64,000 bases of DNA from Bacillus sp. FJAT-25509 (GCF_001420605.1 NZ_LJIZ01000013.1:219956-283955), one strand, 5' to 3'. Shown: positions 27,517 to 37,102, counted from the first letter of the stretch. The notes: a model not told the origin generated them from the sequence alone. Numbers and translations: made by a program.

Positions 27517-27619
27517 AAATTTCATAGCAAAATTTCATGCTTTTTTAATATTTAATGAAATTTCCTTTCAAATTTCAATAGTTTTTAGGAAAAAAAACCT
27601 ACAAAATGACCAAAATTTC
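27517..27619. repeat. Cluster of AAATTTC(A) words in the protease promoter region
   Basis: AAATTTC begins at 27517, 27530, 27558, 27570 and 27613. The pairs 27517/27530 and 27558/27570 are about 13 bp apart, and the site at 27558 is part of GAAATTTC, so it also reads on the other strand. It could be an operator array for the divergent regulator, although the region is very AT-rich. Confidence 0.35.
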
Positions 27620-27664
27620 GATAAAAATTAACACAATATGCTTTTTTCCTAAATGCTATTACTA

Positions 27665-27694
27665 TTGAAATAGTAAGAATTTTTTAACTATAAA
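27665..27694 (+). promoter_or_regulatory. Sigma-A promoter of the protease gene
   Basis: TTGAAA (27665-27670), 18-bp spacer, TATAAA (27689-27694). Confidence 0.5.
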
Positions 27695-27717
27695 GATAAA
27701 AATGGGGGATGAAGTCT

Positions 27718-30700
27718 ATGAAGGTAACAACATTAGCAAAGCACTCGGCAGTACTTGCCCTTTCAACGAGTCTGCTTATTGCACCTTTTAGTGCAAAGTC
27801 ATACATAACGGCAAAAGCAGCAACTTCTAAAGCAGAAGAAATTTTAGCTTCAATTACTAAAGAGCAAAGAGAAGCATTAAAACAACTAGAATTGAACAAT
27901 CAAGAGGGGCTTCAAGGCTTTCAAGAAAGTGAACTGAATTCTGATAAAAACATCTCTGTCATCGTTCAGTTTAATTCAGATCCAAGTAATGTTGCAGTAT
28001 TAGAGGCAGCAGTTGATGGAAAGTCATTAACAAAATCATCAGCACAAGCACAAGTTGACAAAGAGCACAAAGTTTTTAAAGAAGATGTAGGCAAATTTGT
28101 TAAGGGTAAGGAAAAGAAAAACGCTCCTGTTATTACAAAAACGTATAAAACAGCATTTAATGGTGCAGCGATTACACTTCCTGCAAACCAAGTAAAAGAA
28201 CTTTTAAAATCAGATGCTGTTAAAACGATATATAAAGATATAGCTTTTAATGTAGATCCAATTAAAGAGGATGTTCCAACAGATGTTGCTAGTAAAACAA
28301 CTACATCAGTAGATAGTATTCCATATTTAAAAGTGGACAAGCTACATAAAGAAGGAATAACAGGTAAAGGTGTTAAAGTAGGGGTTCTAGATACTGGTAT
28401 TGACTATAATCACCCTGATTTAAAAGACGCTTTTAAAGGCGGATACGATTTTGTAGATAATGATAATGATCCAATGGAAGCTACTTACAAAGACTGGCAG
28501 GCTTCAAACCAACCTGAAAGTAATGGTAATGGCACTTACTATACAGAGCATGGTACGCATGTATCGGGAACAATTGTTGGACAAAATAAAAATGATAGTG
28601 AAGTTTCGGTAGAAGGAGTTGCTCCAGATGCGGATCTATATATGTACCGTGTGCTTGGTCCATACGGAAGCGGATCATCTGAAAATGTAATTGCAGGTAT
28701 TGATAAAGCAGTTCAAGATGGTATGGATGTTATTAACCTTTCATTAGGGGCGGGAATTAACGATCCGTATTATCCAACTAGTACGGCAATAAATTATGCT
28801 GTACTAAATGGCGTAACAGCGGTGGTTTCAGCAGGTAACAGTGGACCTAATGCTTATACTTTAGGATCACCAGGTACGGCAGCATTTGCTTTAACAGTAG
28901 GAGCGAGTGATGTACCAACGACAATTTCAACATTTGAAGGAAAAGTAGAAGGCGGATGGTCAACTGATCTTATAAGTATGGCTAGGAGCTTCGCTGATAA
29001 CTTTAATAGTTTAGAAGGAAAATCTCTTGAACTAGTAGATGTTGGATTAGGAACATTAGATGATTACAAAAATAAAAATGTAGCAGGAAAAATTGCTTTC
29101 GTTCAGCGTGGAAACTTTGCTCTAGTAGATAAAGTGAAGTTTGCAAAACAAAATGGAGCAAAAGCTGTCATTATGTACAACAATGTTGATGGCCATGTTG
29201 GATATAACTTAGGTGAATCAATGGAATATATTCCTGCATTCTCAATGACAAAGAAAGCAGGAGAAGAATTAAAGGCCAAAATTGCAAATGGAAATACAAC
29301 GTTCACTTTTACAAATTTAAAGGAAAAGTCTACTGAAGGTGATAAGCTAGCAGACTTCAGCTCAAGAGGACCAGTTAATGGAAACTACCAAATGAAGCCT
29401 GAAATCACATCACCTGGTGTGAGTGTTCTATCTACAGTTCCTTCTTATATTGCAAATCATGATACACCAGAAGACTATAAATACGCATATCAAAGAATGG
29501 ATGGAACATCTATGGCATCACCATTTGCAGCTGGTGTGGCGGCCTTATTAATCGGACAAAATCCAAACCTTGAGCCAGCAGACGTTAAATCAATTCTGAT
29601 GAACACTGCTGATCAACTTAATGGAGACTATAGCGTTTTTGAAGTAGGAGCAGGTCGCGTAGATCCATATCAAGCTCTTCACACTCAAACAGAAATAAAG
29701 GTACAAGATGAAACATTAATTCCAGTTGGTGATAAATTATTAAAAGCAGAGAATGAAACAGGTGGGTTAAGTTTCGGTAGACAATTTATTAAAGATAATT
29801 CTCAATTGAAATTAAAGAAAGATATTGAATTTACAAACAATAGTAATAAAAAGCAAACATTCGATGTCAAGGTTGTAGATAACGCACAAGGAGCAAACGG
29901 ATTAGAAGAGAATGGCGTAGTAGTAGATTTAGGTGACTCAATTAAAATTAATCCAAATTCTGCTAAAACAGTAAAAGCAACACTAACTGTGCCTTCTACA
30001 GCTAAAAAAGGTTTTTATGAAGGGTACATTTTAATCACTAATAGCTCAAATAAATCAGAACAATACCGTATCCCATTTAGTTTCAAAAAATCAGATGAAG
30101 GCTTTGACACGCTTAGCATATCATCGCATGCGATCTCTCCATTATTTTATGGAACATATGACGCGTTTAAAACATCAGCAACATCGTTAAAGTTCAATTT
30201 AGGTTCTCCAGTTAACACGTTAGATGTTGTATTACAAGACGGTAATACAAATGAAGACTTAGGACTTGTTGGCACGCTTAATATGAAAAGTGCAACGTCA
30301 GATGTCGACTACTTTATACAACAAGCATTTACTGGATCATATTACAAGTTTACAGGTGATAAAAAACAACCTGTATCATCAGAGATGAGTCAGGCTAAAC
30401 CTGGACATTATAAACTGAAATTTATTACAACATTACCAAATGGTAAACAGAAAGTTAATTATGACGATATCTTTATTGATATTGACACACCAACAGTAAA
30501 AAGTTCCCTAGATGGAGATTCACCTTTTATTGAGTATAAGCCAGGACAAGAGACTTACCCTTTTGAAATGGAGGTAAAAGATGCTGCTTTAACAGATATG
30601 CAACAAGCTGGTATTGATGTAGACGAAACATCAAACTTTGCAGTATATACGTATGGATTTCCTATTCCTAACGGTCCAATCCATATGGACAAGAACGGCA

Positions 30701-31782
30701 AGTGGGTTGATGAAGTACAAATGGATGAAAGTACACAATCACTGTCATTCAACTTAATTGGGTATGATGCTGCTGGAAATCAAGCAAATTGGAAAGAATA
30801 CTACTTTGTTAAAGAAGGTACACCAGTTGCATATGCTAAGCATAACGTACAACTAGCTAGATCAGGAGATATTCTATCTGCATCTTTAGTTCTAGACAAC
30901 GTACAAGGTGTAAAAGAAGCAACCTGGAATTTTGATGATGCTGGGGCTGTAGGTATTCCTTTCGTAAATCTTGTAGAGGCGTCTTTAACTAATAAATTTA
31001 AGGATAAAGCAGAAATTCAAGTAACTGGTAATAAAGTTAAAGTGAAGTTTAAAGAAGCAATGGTATTCGATCGCTCTGAAGTAATAAACGTAAAAGTAAA
31101 AGTACAAGATCAAGTTTTTTATCCAATCGGATATATTAACCCATCAGCTACTATCGTAGATGCTAATGGTCAAACCGTGAGGTTATTAAACGCAGGTAAA
31201 CGATTCCAATTAAAACCAAAATTTAACCGTGTTCAAGGAAATATAATTCCTGAAGGGTATCTAGTGCAAGTAGAGGGTCAAGTACCTTATTTAGGATCTC
31301 GTGACTGGACAAAAGTAGGAGCAACATTAAAAGTAACAAATGGTGCTTATAGTTTAGATGCTACTAATTTGATTAGTAGAGGTAAATTTAATCTTGAACC
31401 ACTTGCATTAAGCAAAGATGCCTATACATTTGAAATAAATGTTCCAGGTCACTTTATTACGAAGAAATCTCAAAAATTCGGTTTTGAATACAACAGCGTA
31501 TTATATGGGAAATCAGAAACAACTAACATTAATTTAGTTGGTGGAGATGTTAACCAAGATAACGTAATCGATGTACAAGATGCACTTTATGTTCAAACTT
31601 ACTGGGGAACAAACAAACGAAGTGCTGATATCAATTTTGATGGTACTGTAGACGCAAAAGATTTCGCTTTTATTGAGAAAAATTACTTGCAGAAAAATCC
31701 ATCAGTACAAAATGCACCAACACCGAAAACGATCTATAAAAACCAAACGTTAGAAACGATTAAGAGTCAATTAGGCTTATAA
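27718..31782 (+). CDS. Large secreted S8 subtilase with PA and dockerin-like domains
   Basis: 1354 residues, Vpr-like but longer. In order it has a signal peptide (about 1-35), an I9 propeptide (about 75-180), and the subtilase core with catalytic D225 (GVLDTGIDYNHPDL), H278 (EHGTHVSG) and S598 (DGTSMASPFAAG). A PA insert lies between H and S (GKIAFVQRGNFALVDKVKFA). Beta-sandwich domains cover about 640-1250, and a C-terminal dockerin-like pair of calcium loops (DVNQDNVIDVQDA and DINFDGTVDAKD) ends the protein. It probably degrades extracellular protein. ATG 27718 has SD gggggat at 9 nt; ATG 27709 overlaps the SD. The gene is divergent from the RNPP regulator. Confidence 0.93.
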   Translation: MKVTTLAKHSAVLALSTSLLIAPFSAKSYITAKAATSKAEEILASITKEQREALKQLELNNQEGLQGFQESELNSDKNISVIVQFNSDPSNVAVLEAAVDGKSLTKSSAQAQVDKEHKVFKEDVGKFVKGKEKKNAPVITKTYKTAFNGAAITLPANQVKELLKSDAVKTIYKDIAFNVDPIKEDVPTDVASKTTTSVDSIPYLKVDKLHKEGITGKGVKVGVLDTGIDYNHPDLKDAFKGGYDFVDNDNDPMEATYKDWQASNQPESNGNGTYYTEHGTHVSGTIVGQNKNDSEVSVEGVAPDADLYMYRVLGPYGSGSSENVIAGIDKAVQDGMDVINLSLGAGINDPYYPTSTAINYAVLNGVTAVVSAGNSGPNAYTLGSPGTAAFALTVGASDVPTTISTFEGKVEGGWSTDLISMARSFADNFNSLEGKSLELVDVGLGTLDDYKNKNVAGKIAFVQRGNFALVDKVKFAKQNGAKAVIMYNNVDGHVGYNLGESMEYIPAFSMTKKAGEELKAKIANGNTTFTFTNLKEKSTEGDKLADFSSRGPVNGNYQMKPEITSPGVSVLSTVPSYIANHDTPEDYKYAYQRMDGTSMASPFAAGVAALLIGQNPNLEPADVKSILMNTADQLNGDYSVFEVGAGRVDPYQALHTQTEIKVQDETLIPVGDKLLKAENETGGLSFGRQFIKDNSQLKLKKDIEFTNNSNKKQTFDVKVVDNAQGANGLEENGVVVDLGDSIKINPNSAKTVKATLTVPSTAKKGFYEGYILITNSSNKSEQYRIPFSFKKSDEGFDTLSISSHAISPLFYGTYDAFKTSATSLKFNLGSPVNTLDVVLQDGNTNEDLGLVGTLNMKSATSDVDYFIQQAFTGSYYKFTGDKKQPVSSEMSQAKPGHYKLKFITTLPNGKQKVNYDDIFIDIDTPTVKSSLDGDSPFIEYKPGQETYPFEMEVKDAALTDMQQAGIDVDETSNFAVYTYGFPIPNGPIHMDKNGKWVDEVQMDESTQSLSFNLIGYDAAGNQANWKEYYFVKEGTPVAYAKHNVQLARSGDILSASLVLDNVQGVKEATWNFDDAGAVGIPFVNLVEASLTNKFKDKAEIQVTGNKVKVKFKEAMVFDRSEVINVKVKVQDQVFYPIGYINPSATIVDANGQTVRLLNAGKRFQLKPKFNRVQGNIIPEGYLVQVEGQVPYLGSRDWTKVGATLKVTNGAYSLDATNLISRGKFNLEPLALSKDAYTFEINVPGHFITKKSQKFGFEYNSVLYGKSETTNINLVGGDVNQDNVIDVQDALYVQTYWGTNKRSADINFDGTVDAKDFAFIEKNYLQKNPSVQNAPTPKTIYKNQTLETIKSQLGL

Positions 31783-31800
31783 TCTTAAAACCCAAAGAAG

Positions 31801-31845
31801 CTGCTATTAATATTACTTAATAGTAGTTTTTTTTTTTTTTTTTTT
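31801..31845 (+). terminator. Intrinsic terminator of the protease gene with a 19-T tract
   Basis: CTGCTATTAA/TTAATAGTAG (one G-T pair) with a 6-nt loop, followed by 19 consecutive T. A second 13-T tract follows at 31858-31870. Confidence 0.88.
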
Positions 31846-31877
31846 AATTAATTTAAATTTTTTTTTTTTTAAAAAAC

Positions 31878-31917
31878 AAAAAAAGACTAATTCAATTAAA
31901 TTGAATCAGTCTTTTTT
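31878..31917. terminator. Bidirectional terminator, mainly for rluF
   Basis: AGACT-A-ATTCAAT pairs with ATTGAAT-C-AGTCT around a 3-nt loop, flanked by A-run and T-run, so it can act on both strands. Confidence 0.85.
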
Positions 31918-31921
31918 AAAT

Positions 31922-32629
31922 TCACCATTCATTTGGTTCATAATTTAATTCTCTAAACAACTGAGTTTTTTCTTTCTTAGATAAGTCTCTCCATTGACCC
32001 ATTGGTAGATTGCCTAGATTAATATTCATAATTCGAGTTCTTTGCAATCGGTATACTTCATATCCAAGTGCCTCACACATGCGACGAATTTGACGGTTTA
32101 AGCCTTGTGTTAAAATGATTTGGAAATCAAATTTTGAAAGCTGTTTTACCTCACATGGTAATGTTTTTGTACCTAATATTTTTACCCCTTCAGACATTTT
32201 GGTTAAAAAGTCAGGAGTTATTGGTTTATCTACTGATACAATATATTCTTTTTCATGCCTATTTTCAGCTCGTAAAATTTCATTTACAATATCTCCATCA
32301 TTTGTAAGGAGAATCAAACCCTCAGAGTCTTTATCAAGTCTTCCAATATTAAAGATACGTAATGGGTGGTTTACGAGATCAACAATATTGCCTTTAACAC
32401 CTTTTTCAGTTGTACTCGTTATACCAACTGGCTTGTTTAAGGCTATATAAACATGGTTTCGAGCTAATCTAATATGTTCACCATTTACAATTACCTCATC
32501 GCCAGGTTCAACTTGGTCACCGACTTTGGCTACTCTACCATTTAATTTTACTCTACCTTCACTAATTAATTTGTCAGCTCCACGTCTCGAAGCCTTTCCA
32601 GACTCACTAATAAATTTATTTAAACGAAT
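31922..32629 (-). CDS. rluF: RluF-type 23S rRNA pseudouridine synthase
   Basis: About 235 residues. An N-terminal S4 RNA-binding domain ([21 protein letters not shown]) is followed by an RsuA/RluB/E/F catalytic domain with the active aspartate in [10 protein letters not shown]. The C-terminal motif [26 protein letters not shown] is close to RluF, which modifies 23S rRNA near position 2604. The start is unusual: SD AAGGAG directly abuts the only in-frame TTG (32638), whereas ATT at 32629 lies 9 nt after the SD and gives the family-typical N-terminus [11 protein letters not shown] therefore propose an ATT start. The TTG start would add three residues. Confidence 0.88.
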   Translation of the reverse strand: MRLNKFISESGKASRRGADKLISEGRVKLNGRVAKVGDQVEPGDEVIVNGEHIRLARNHVYIALNKPVGITSTTEKGVKGNIVDLVNHPLRIFNIGRLDKDSEGLILLTNDGDIVNEILRAENRHEKEYIVSVDKPITPDFLTKMSEGVKILGTKTLPCEVKQLSKFDFQIILTQGLNRQIRRMCEALGYEVYRLQRTRIMNINLGNLPMGQWRDLSKKEKTQLFRELNYEPNEW

Positions 32630-32802
32630 GTTAAACAACTCCTTAAATTCTAAATTATACTTTCAGAATAACATAGATAGCTTTTTAATGAGAATACCAT
32701 TCGACTATTACTAAAAAGTACTTTTAAATAATTGTTGTTTACTACTATTTTATCCACATTCTTTGTATTATTTTCTAAATTATATAACAAAAATGTTTTT
32801 TA

Positions 32803-32831
32803 TTGACAGACTGTAGGTCAGGTCGTATGAT
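32803..32831 (+). promoter_or_regulatory. Sigma-A promoter of the guanine riboswitch and pbuG
   Basis: TTGACA (32803-32808), 17-bp spacer, TATGAT (32826-32831). It places the RNA start about 15 nt before the aptamer. Confidence 0.85.
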
Positions 32832-32853
32832 AGAAAAAATATATTAATATTTT

Positions 32854-32920
32854 CTCATATAAACTTGAAAATAAGGTTCAAGAGTTTCTACCTAGCGCCC
32901 GTAAACTGCTAGACTATGAG
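32854..32920 (+). ncRNA. Guanine-type purine riboswitch aptamer
   Basis: P1 CTCATA/TATGAG closes the three-way junction. P2 is CTTGAA/TTCAAG with a 7-nt L2, followed by the conserved GTTTCTACC, and P3 is CTAGC/GCTAG with loop GCCCGTAAACT. The discriminating position is C (GACTAT rather than GATTAT), so guanine or hypoxanthine is the ligand, not adenine. It controls the purine permease downstream. Confidence 0.95.
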
Positions 32921-32954
32921 GAAGAGCTCTGGATTTTTGTTTTCTTTACATTGT

Positions 32955-32994
32955 AAAACTGCCTGCTTTTTCTCATGAAAAGCGGGCAGTTTTT
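32955..32994 (+). terminator. Riboswitch-controlled terminator before pbuG
   Basis: AAAACTGCCTGCTTTT pairs with AAAAGCGGGCAGTTTT (one G-T pair) and is followed by eight T. Ligand binding to the upstream aptamer should favour this hairpin. Confidence 0.9.
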
Positions 32995-33024
32995 TTTATT
33001 TTAATATAATAAAGGAGTCATCAC

Positions 33025-34326
33025 ATGTTTCAACTTAAAGAACGAAATACTTCAGTTAAAATTGAAGTATTAGCTGGTTTAACTACATTTTTAACTTTGG
33101 CGTACATCATTATTGTCAACCCTATGATTTTAAAGGATGCAGGTGTACCGTTTAACCAGGCATTTTTAGCTACTATTTTAGCGACGATTATTGGTACTTT
33201 AACAATGTCATTAATAGCAAATTATCCAATCGTTATTGCACCTGCAATGGGATTAAATGCCTATTTTACTTATTCTGTAATTGGAGGACATAATCTTCCT
33301 TATTCAGTCGGTTTTTCTGCTGTTTTTATTACCGGAATTTTATTTTTACTACTTTCTTTAACATCCTTCCGAACAAAATTAATACAAGCCATTCCTGCTA
33401 ACTTAAAGCATGCAATCGCTGCTGGAATTGGTTTGTTTATTACTTTTATTGGTTTACGTTTATCAGGTATTGTCGCAGATCATCCTACTAATCTAGTTCA
33501 AATTGGTGATTTTAGTTCTCCTAAGGTCGCACTTACATTGATCGGTTTATTAATAACAATTGTATTTATGGCACTTAACTTAAATGGCGCATTATTTCTA
33601 GGGATGATTACGACAGGTTTAATTGCATATTTTACAGGTCAGTTAAATTTTGCAAATGGTTTTGTTGCGATGCCTCATTTACCAAAAGGAATTTTAGTAT
33701 ACAACCCAATTGATTCCATCAAAGACATTATTGAATATGGACTTTATAGTGTAATTTTTTCATTCTTACTCGTCATGTTATTCGATACAACAGGCGCTTT
33801 ACTAGCAATCGTTAAACAAGCAGGTCTTATCAAAAATGGTAAGTTAGAAAAGGGTGGAAGTGCATTCTCTGCTGATTCAATTGGAACAATTGTTGGTGCA
33901 ATGTTAGGAACAAGCCCGACTGCAGCAACAGTAGAATCCTCTGCTGGTGTTGGTGCTGGTGGAAAAACTGGTTTAACGTCATTAACTGTTGTGGTCTTAT
34001 TTGTAATCGCAGCATTTTTTAGCCCAATGATTGGTTCTGTATCAGAAGTGGCCGCAATTACGGCGCCAAGTTTAATTATTGTTGGCTGTTTTATGATAAA
34101 GAGTATTTCGGAGATTAAATGGGATGATTTTGAAGAAGCATTCCCGGCATTTTTAGTCATCGTTACTATGCCATTAACATCAAGCATTGCAAACGGTATT
34201 GCTTTAGGCTTCATTTCTTACCCAATCATGAAAATCGTAAAACGTAAATTTAAAGATGTGCACCCATTTGTTTATTTATTTGCAGTATTATTCCTAGTTC
34301 AATTAGTATTTTTTGCACATAAGTAA
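33025..34326 (+). CDS. pbuG: Guanine/hypoxanthine permease
   Basis: 433-residue AzgA/NCS2-like purine:cation symporter with about 12 membrane spans. Family motifs include LTTFLTLAYIIIVNPMIL, the substrate-region motif APAMGLNAYFTY and LGTSPTAATVESSAGVGAGGKTGLT. The upstream guanine riboswitch matches the B. subtilis pbuG arrangement and supports the substrate assignment. SD aaaggag precedes ATG 33025. A bidirectional terminator separates it from convergent steT. Confidence 0.95.
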   Translation: MFQLKERNTSVKIEVLAGLTTFLTLAYIIIVNPMILKDAGVPFNQAFLATILATIIGTLTMSLIANYPIVIAPAMGLNAYFTYSVIGGHNLPYSVGFSAVFITGILFLLLSLTSFRTKLIQAIPANLKHAIAAGIGLFITFIGLRLSGIVADHPTNLVQIGDFSSPKVALTLIGLLITIVFMALNLNGALFLGMITTGLIAYFTGQLNFANGFVAMPHLPKGILVYNPIDSIKDIIEYGLYSVIFSFLLVMLFDTTGALLAIVKQAGLIKNGKLEKGGSAFSADSIGTIVGAMLGTSPTAATVESSAGVGAGGKTGLTSLTVVVLFVIAAFFSPMIGSVSEVAAITAPSLIIVGCFMIKSISEIKWDDFEEAFPAFLVIVTMPLTSSIANGIALGFISYPIMKIVKRKFKDVHPFVYLFAVLFLVQLVFFAHK

Positions 34327-34337
34327 TAGTGAACAGA

Positions 34338-34377
34338 AAAAGCAGGTAAAAGATATTGAAATCTTTTACCTGCTTTT
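34338..34377. terminator. Bidirectional terminator between pbuG and steT
   Basis: Perfect 17-bp stem (34338-34354 with 34361-34377; core AGCAGGTAAAAGAT), flanked by A- and T-runs on either side. Confidence 0.92.
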
Positions 34378-34403
34378 TATAAACCTTGATTCATACCTAT
34401 CTA

Positions 34404-35738
34404 TCAACTTGCTTTATATTTTTCATCGAATCTATTAGTCGACTTTAGTTTCCAATAAACAGGCAAACCAATAATTGCAATACCAATTGATACAAGTGCA
34501 TCTATTGGTGCATTTATAATCGTACTACCAACGATGTAAAGTGTACCTATAATTGCTACAATCGGAGTGATCGGATATAAAGGCACTTTATATAATTTCT
34601 TTCCACCTTTATCTTTTTTACGTAATATGAAGATTGCATTAAATGCTAGTCCATAAAATAAGAAGACTGCAAATATAGCCATATCAGAAAGTCGATCAGG
34701 ATTCCAGAATATCATCATTGCTAATGCTAAAACAATTTGAAAAACAGTTGAGCCTACTGGTGTATTAAATTTAGGATGAATACTAGATAATACTTTTGAA
34801 CCAGGTAGGAAGTTTCGTTCTGCCATTGCAAATGTAACCCTTGGGAAAGTAAGAATTTTTCCATTTAAACAGCCAAAAATAGAAATTAAAATTCCAATGG
34901 CAAGAATTTTTCCGCCAATATTACCAAATAGTGAAGAAGCTGCTGCTGTAGCTGCATTAGGACCTAATTCAACAATTTTACTTGCAGATAAAACATGTAG
35001 CATTGCGATATTAACAGAAAGATAAGCTAAAATAACAATCACAATACCAGAAATAATTGCTCTAGGAAGAGTCTTTGAAGGATTCTTCATTTCTCCTGCC
35101 ATAAAGCCTACATTCATCCAACCGTCATATGCCCATAAAGTCGCTAATACTGCTGCGCCCATACTAAGTGCTTGAGTAGAACTACCACTCTCTGCATTAA
35201 AAACTGATACGTCCCCTTGAAGAATACCAAAAACAGCAATTAAAATAATAGGGACTAGTTTTCCAGCAGTTGAGATTGTTTGAATGAATCCACCAAGCTG
35301 AGTGCCTAGTATGTTTAGACCACCAAGTAATATAATCGTGATAATACCAATAATTTTGCTACTTCCCTGAAAACCGAAAAAATCTGCCAATAAAGAGCCA
35401 AAATAAAGACTAAGAGCACCCATAACAGCTGGTCCATAGACAAGGGTTTGTACCCAACCGCATAAAAATCCCCACTTCTCACCATAAACCTCTTCTATGT
35501 ATGCATATAATCCACCAGTTCTCGGGATTTTTACACTTACTTCAGCGATCGTTAATCCACTTGCTAGTGTAATAACGCCACCGATAATCCAGGCTAAAAG
35601 AGCCATAGTGGAGTTAGCAGTTGAAGACAGCACGATCCCAGGTTTCATAAAGATTCCAGAACCAATTACTGTACCGATTACTAAAGACGTTGATACGAAA
35701 AAGCCAATATTTTTCTTTAAATTTACTTCTTTTTCCAC
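34404..35738 (-). CDS. steT: SteT-like serine/threonine exchanger (APC/LAT family)
   Basis: 444 residues with 12 predicted spans. The N-terminus (TSLVIGTVIGSGIFMKPGIVL) and IPRTGGLYAYIEEVYGEKWGFLCGWVQ align by eye with B. subtilis SteT (YkbA), an obligate exchanger of serine, threonine and aromatic amino acids. The GSGIF substrate-binding motif in helix 1 is intact. The GTG start has SD aaggag 8 nt upstream. It stands alone on the minus strand, convergent to pbuG. Confidence 0.88.
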   Translation of the reverse strand: MEKEVNLKKNIGFFVSTSLVIGTVIGSGIFMKPGIVLSSTANSTMALLAWIIGGVITLASGLTIAEVSVKIPRTGGLYAYIEEVYGEKWGFLCGWVQTLVYGPAVMGALSLYFGSLLADFFGFQGSSKIIGIITIILLGGLNILGTQLGGFIQTISTAGKLVPIILIAVFGILQGDVSVFNAESGSSTQALSMGAAVLATLWAYDGWMNVGFMAGEMKNPSKTLPRAIISGIVIVILAYLSVNIAMLHVLSASKIVELGPNAATAAASSLFGNIGGKILAIGILISIFGCLNGKILTFPRVTFAMAERNFLPGSKVLSSIHPKFNTPVGSTVFQIVLALAMMIFWNPDRLSDMAIFAVFLFYGLAFNAIFILRKKDKGGKKLYKVPLYPITPIVAIIGTLYIVGSTIINAPIDALVSIGIAIIGLPVYWKLKSTNRFDEKYKAS

Positions 35739-36022
35739 ATTATACGCTCCTTCCAGGACTATATTTATAAAATTAGAAAGATTATAGCATATTAATTTTC
35801 TAAACTATTTTTTTCTGAAAAGTTAAATTTATGTCTTATGTATTTTTGATATAGCGGATAAGACCTATTAATTCTAATAAATCTTTCATGCTATTTATTC
35901 ATTATGACTAGATAACATATTTATAAAAGGTTAATAGTCTTAAATATAGAACACTATAATGTAGGTATTTCAGACCGATTTTTAGTTAATCATGGAATGC
36001 TAACTATTTTGGAGGTGAAGAC

Positions 36023-36736
36023 GTGGAGGTTTCTTTTGAACGTGTGGTACATAACATATATGCTTTAGCGATATGGGATACCGAATGGAAGTCATATAAT
36101 AATTGCTATTTTATAATTCAAGATAATGGAGTTACTCTCATTGATTCAGGAAAAGGGATACACTCTAAGTATCTTAGGAAAGCTCTAGTTAAATTGGGGA
36201 AAACGCCAGAAGACGTCCATCTCTTTTTAGCTACACATGGACATAAGGACCATATTGAAGGTTCTAGTATTTTTAAAAATGCTAAGAAATTTATCCATTC
36301 AAATGATAATGATTTGATTGATTCACTTGAATTAACTCAGTTTAGTAATGACCTTGAAGCTTTTGAAGTAATAAAGGAGTTTGAGCATGATTTAGTAGGG
36401 TACCATACTCCAGGTTCGGTCGTTTTTTATCATCGTCCATCAAAAATAGTTTTTACGGGTGATTTCTTATGTTTCTTCGGTGATCCATTATCAAAGGATG
36501 GTTTGGTCTCTAAAGGAGATGACCTTAGAAATGAGTGGGTAAAATATTTGAGAGATGGCGGAGTCTCAACAGAACACTTAGATCATTTTCTAGGTGGACT
36601 AAAAAAAGTAAATCAGTTTGATAGTAGTGTAATGTGTACTGGACATGGCGGTGTCCTAGTAGGAAATATTAGAGAGTTTATAAGTGATCTAATTGATGTC
36701 GGAGTTCAATCTAGTAATAGAGAATCAGATTGTTGA
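36023..36736 (+). CDS. MBL-fold metallo-hydrolase
   Basis: 237 residues with the full metallo-beta-lactamase metal site: ATHGHKDHIEG (HxHxDH, about residues 73-78), a second His in GYHTPGS, Asp in FTGDF and the last His in CTGHGG. This composition fits glyoxalase II-like or related hydrolases. The substrate cannot be told from sequence. The GTG start has SD ggaggtg 5 nt upstream. No operon partner is visible. The N-terminal NNCYFIIQDNGVTLIDSG strand pair is normal for the family. Confidence 0.85.
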   Translation: MEVSFERVVHNIYALAIWDTEWKSYNNCYFIIQDNGVTLIDSGKGIHSKYLRKALVKLGKTPEDVHLFLATHGHKDHIEGSSIFKNAKKFIHSNDNDLIDSLELTQFSNDLEAFEVIKEFEHDLVGYHTPGSVVFYHRPSKIVFTGDFLCFFGDPLSKDGLVSKGDDLRNEWVKYLRDGGVSTEHLDHFLGGLKKVNQFDSSVMCTGHGGVLVGNIREFISDLIDVGVQSSNRESDC

Positions 36737-36904
36737 CAAGTGTTTGCAATCAGTCCTTTTTTATAGGAGTGATCGTTTAGAAAGAGCTTAATTTTTGCAC
36801 TTTAAAAAGGTTAGAATGGAATATTCTTATCAATAATGAACTATATAGACTGTAAAAAGGTTTCTATAAAGTACTTATAATTACTTTAATGGGAGTGCAT
36901 TGTA

Positions 36905-37102
36905 ATGAAGTTAAAATCATTAATTGGGCTATTATTAGGTTCATTGACAACATTCTTCATTTTAAGTCTTCTAAGTAATAAACTTACCAATAAAGAGTAC
37001 TGGTTTTATGCAATAATCTATCTTGTCTTTATGGTTTTAGCATACTTAGCAATTAATTTCATACGAAAAGTTAAGTCATCAAAGAAGACTGATTCATTTT
37101 GA
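36905..37102 (+). CDS. Small two-span membrane protein, function unknown
   Basis: 65 residues with two hydrophobic helices (about 5-24 and 33-53) and a basic C-terminus (RKVKSSKK). SD gggag precedes the ATG. I recognise no family. Its last codons and stop lie inside a 25-bp palindrome that recurs 547 bp downstream as a terminator, so the C-terminus may have been altered by a rearrangement. Coding status is likely but not certain. Confidence 0.55.
   Translation: MKLKSLIGLLLGSLTTFFILSLLSNKLTNKEYWFYAIIYLVFMVLAYLAINFIRKVKSSKKTDSF

Noticed and set aside
33744-34214. 156-codon minus-strand frame opposite pbuG
   Set aside because: It is the antisense shadow of a conserved membrane protein; no SD and no recognisable domain.
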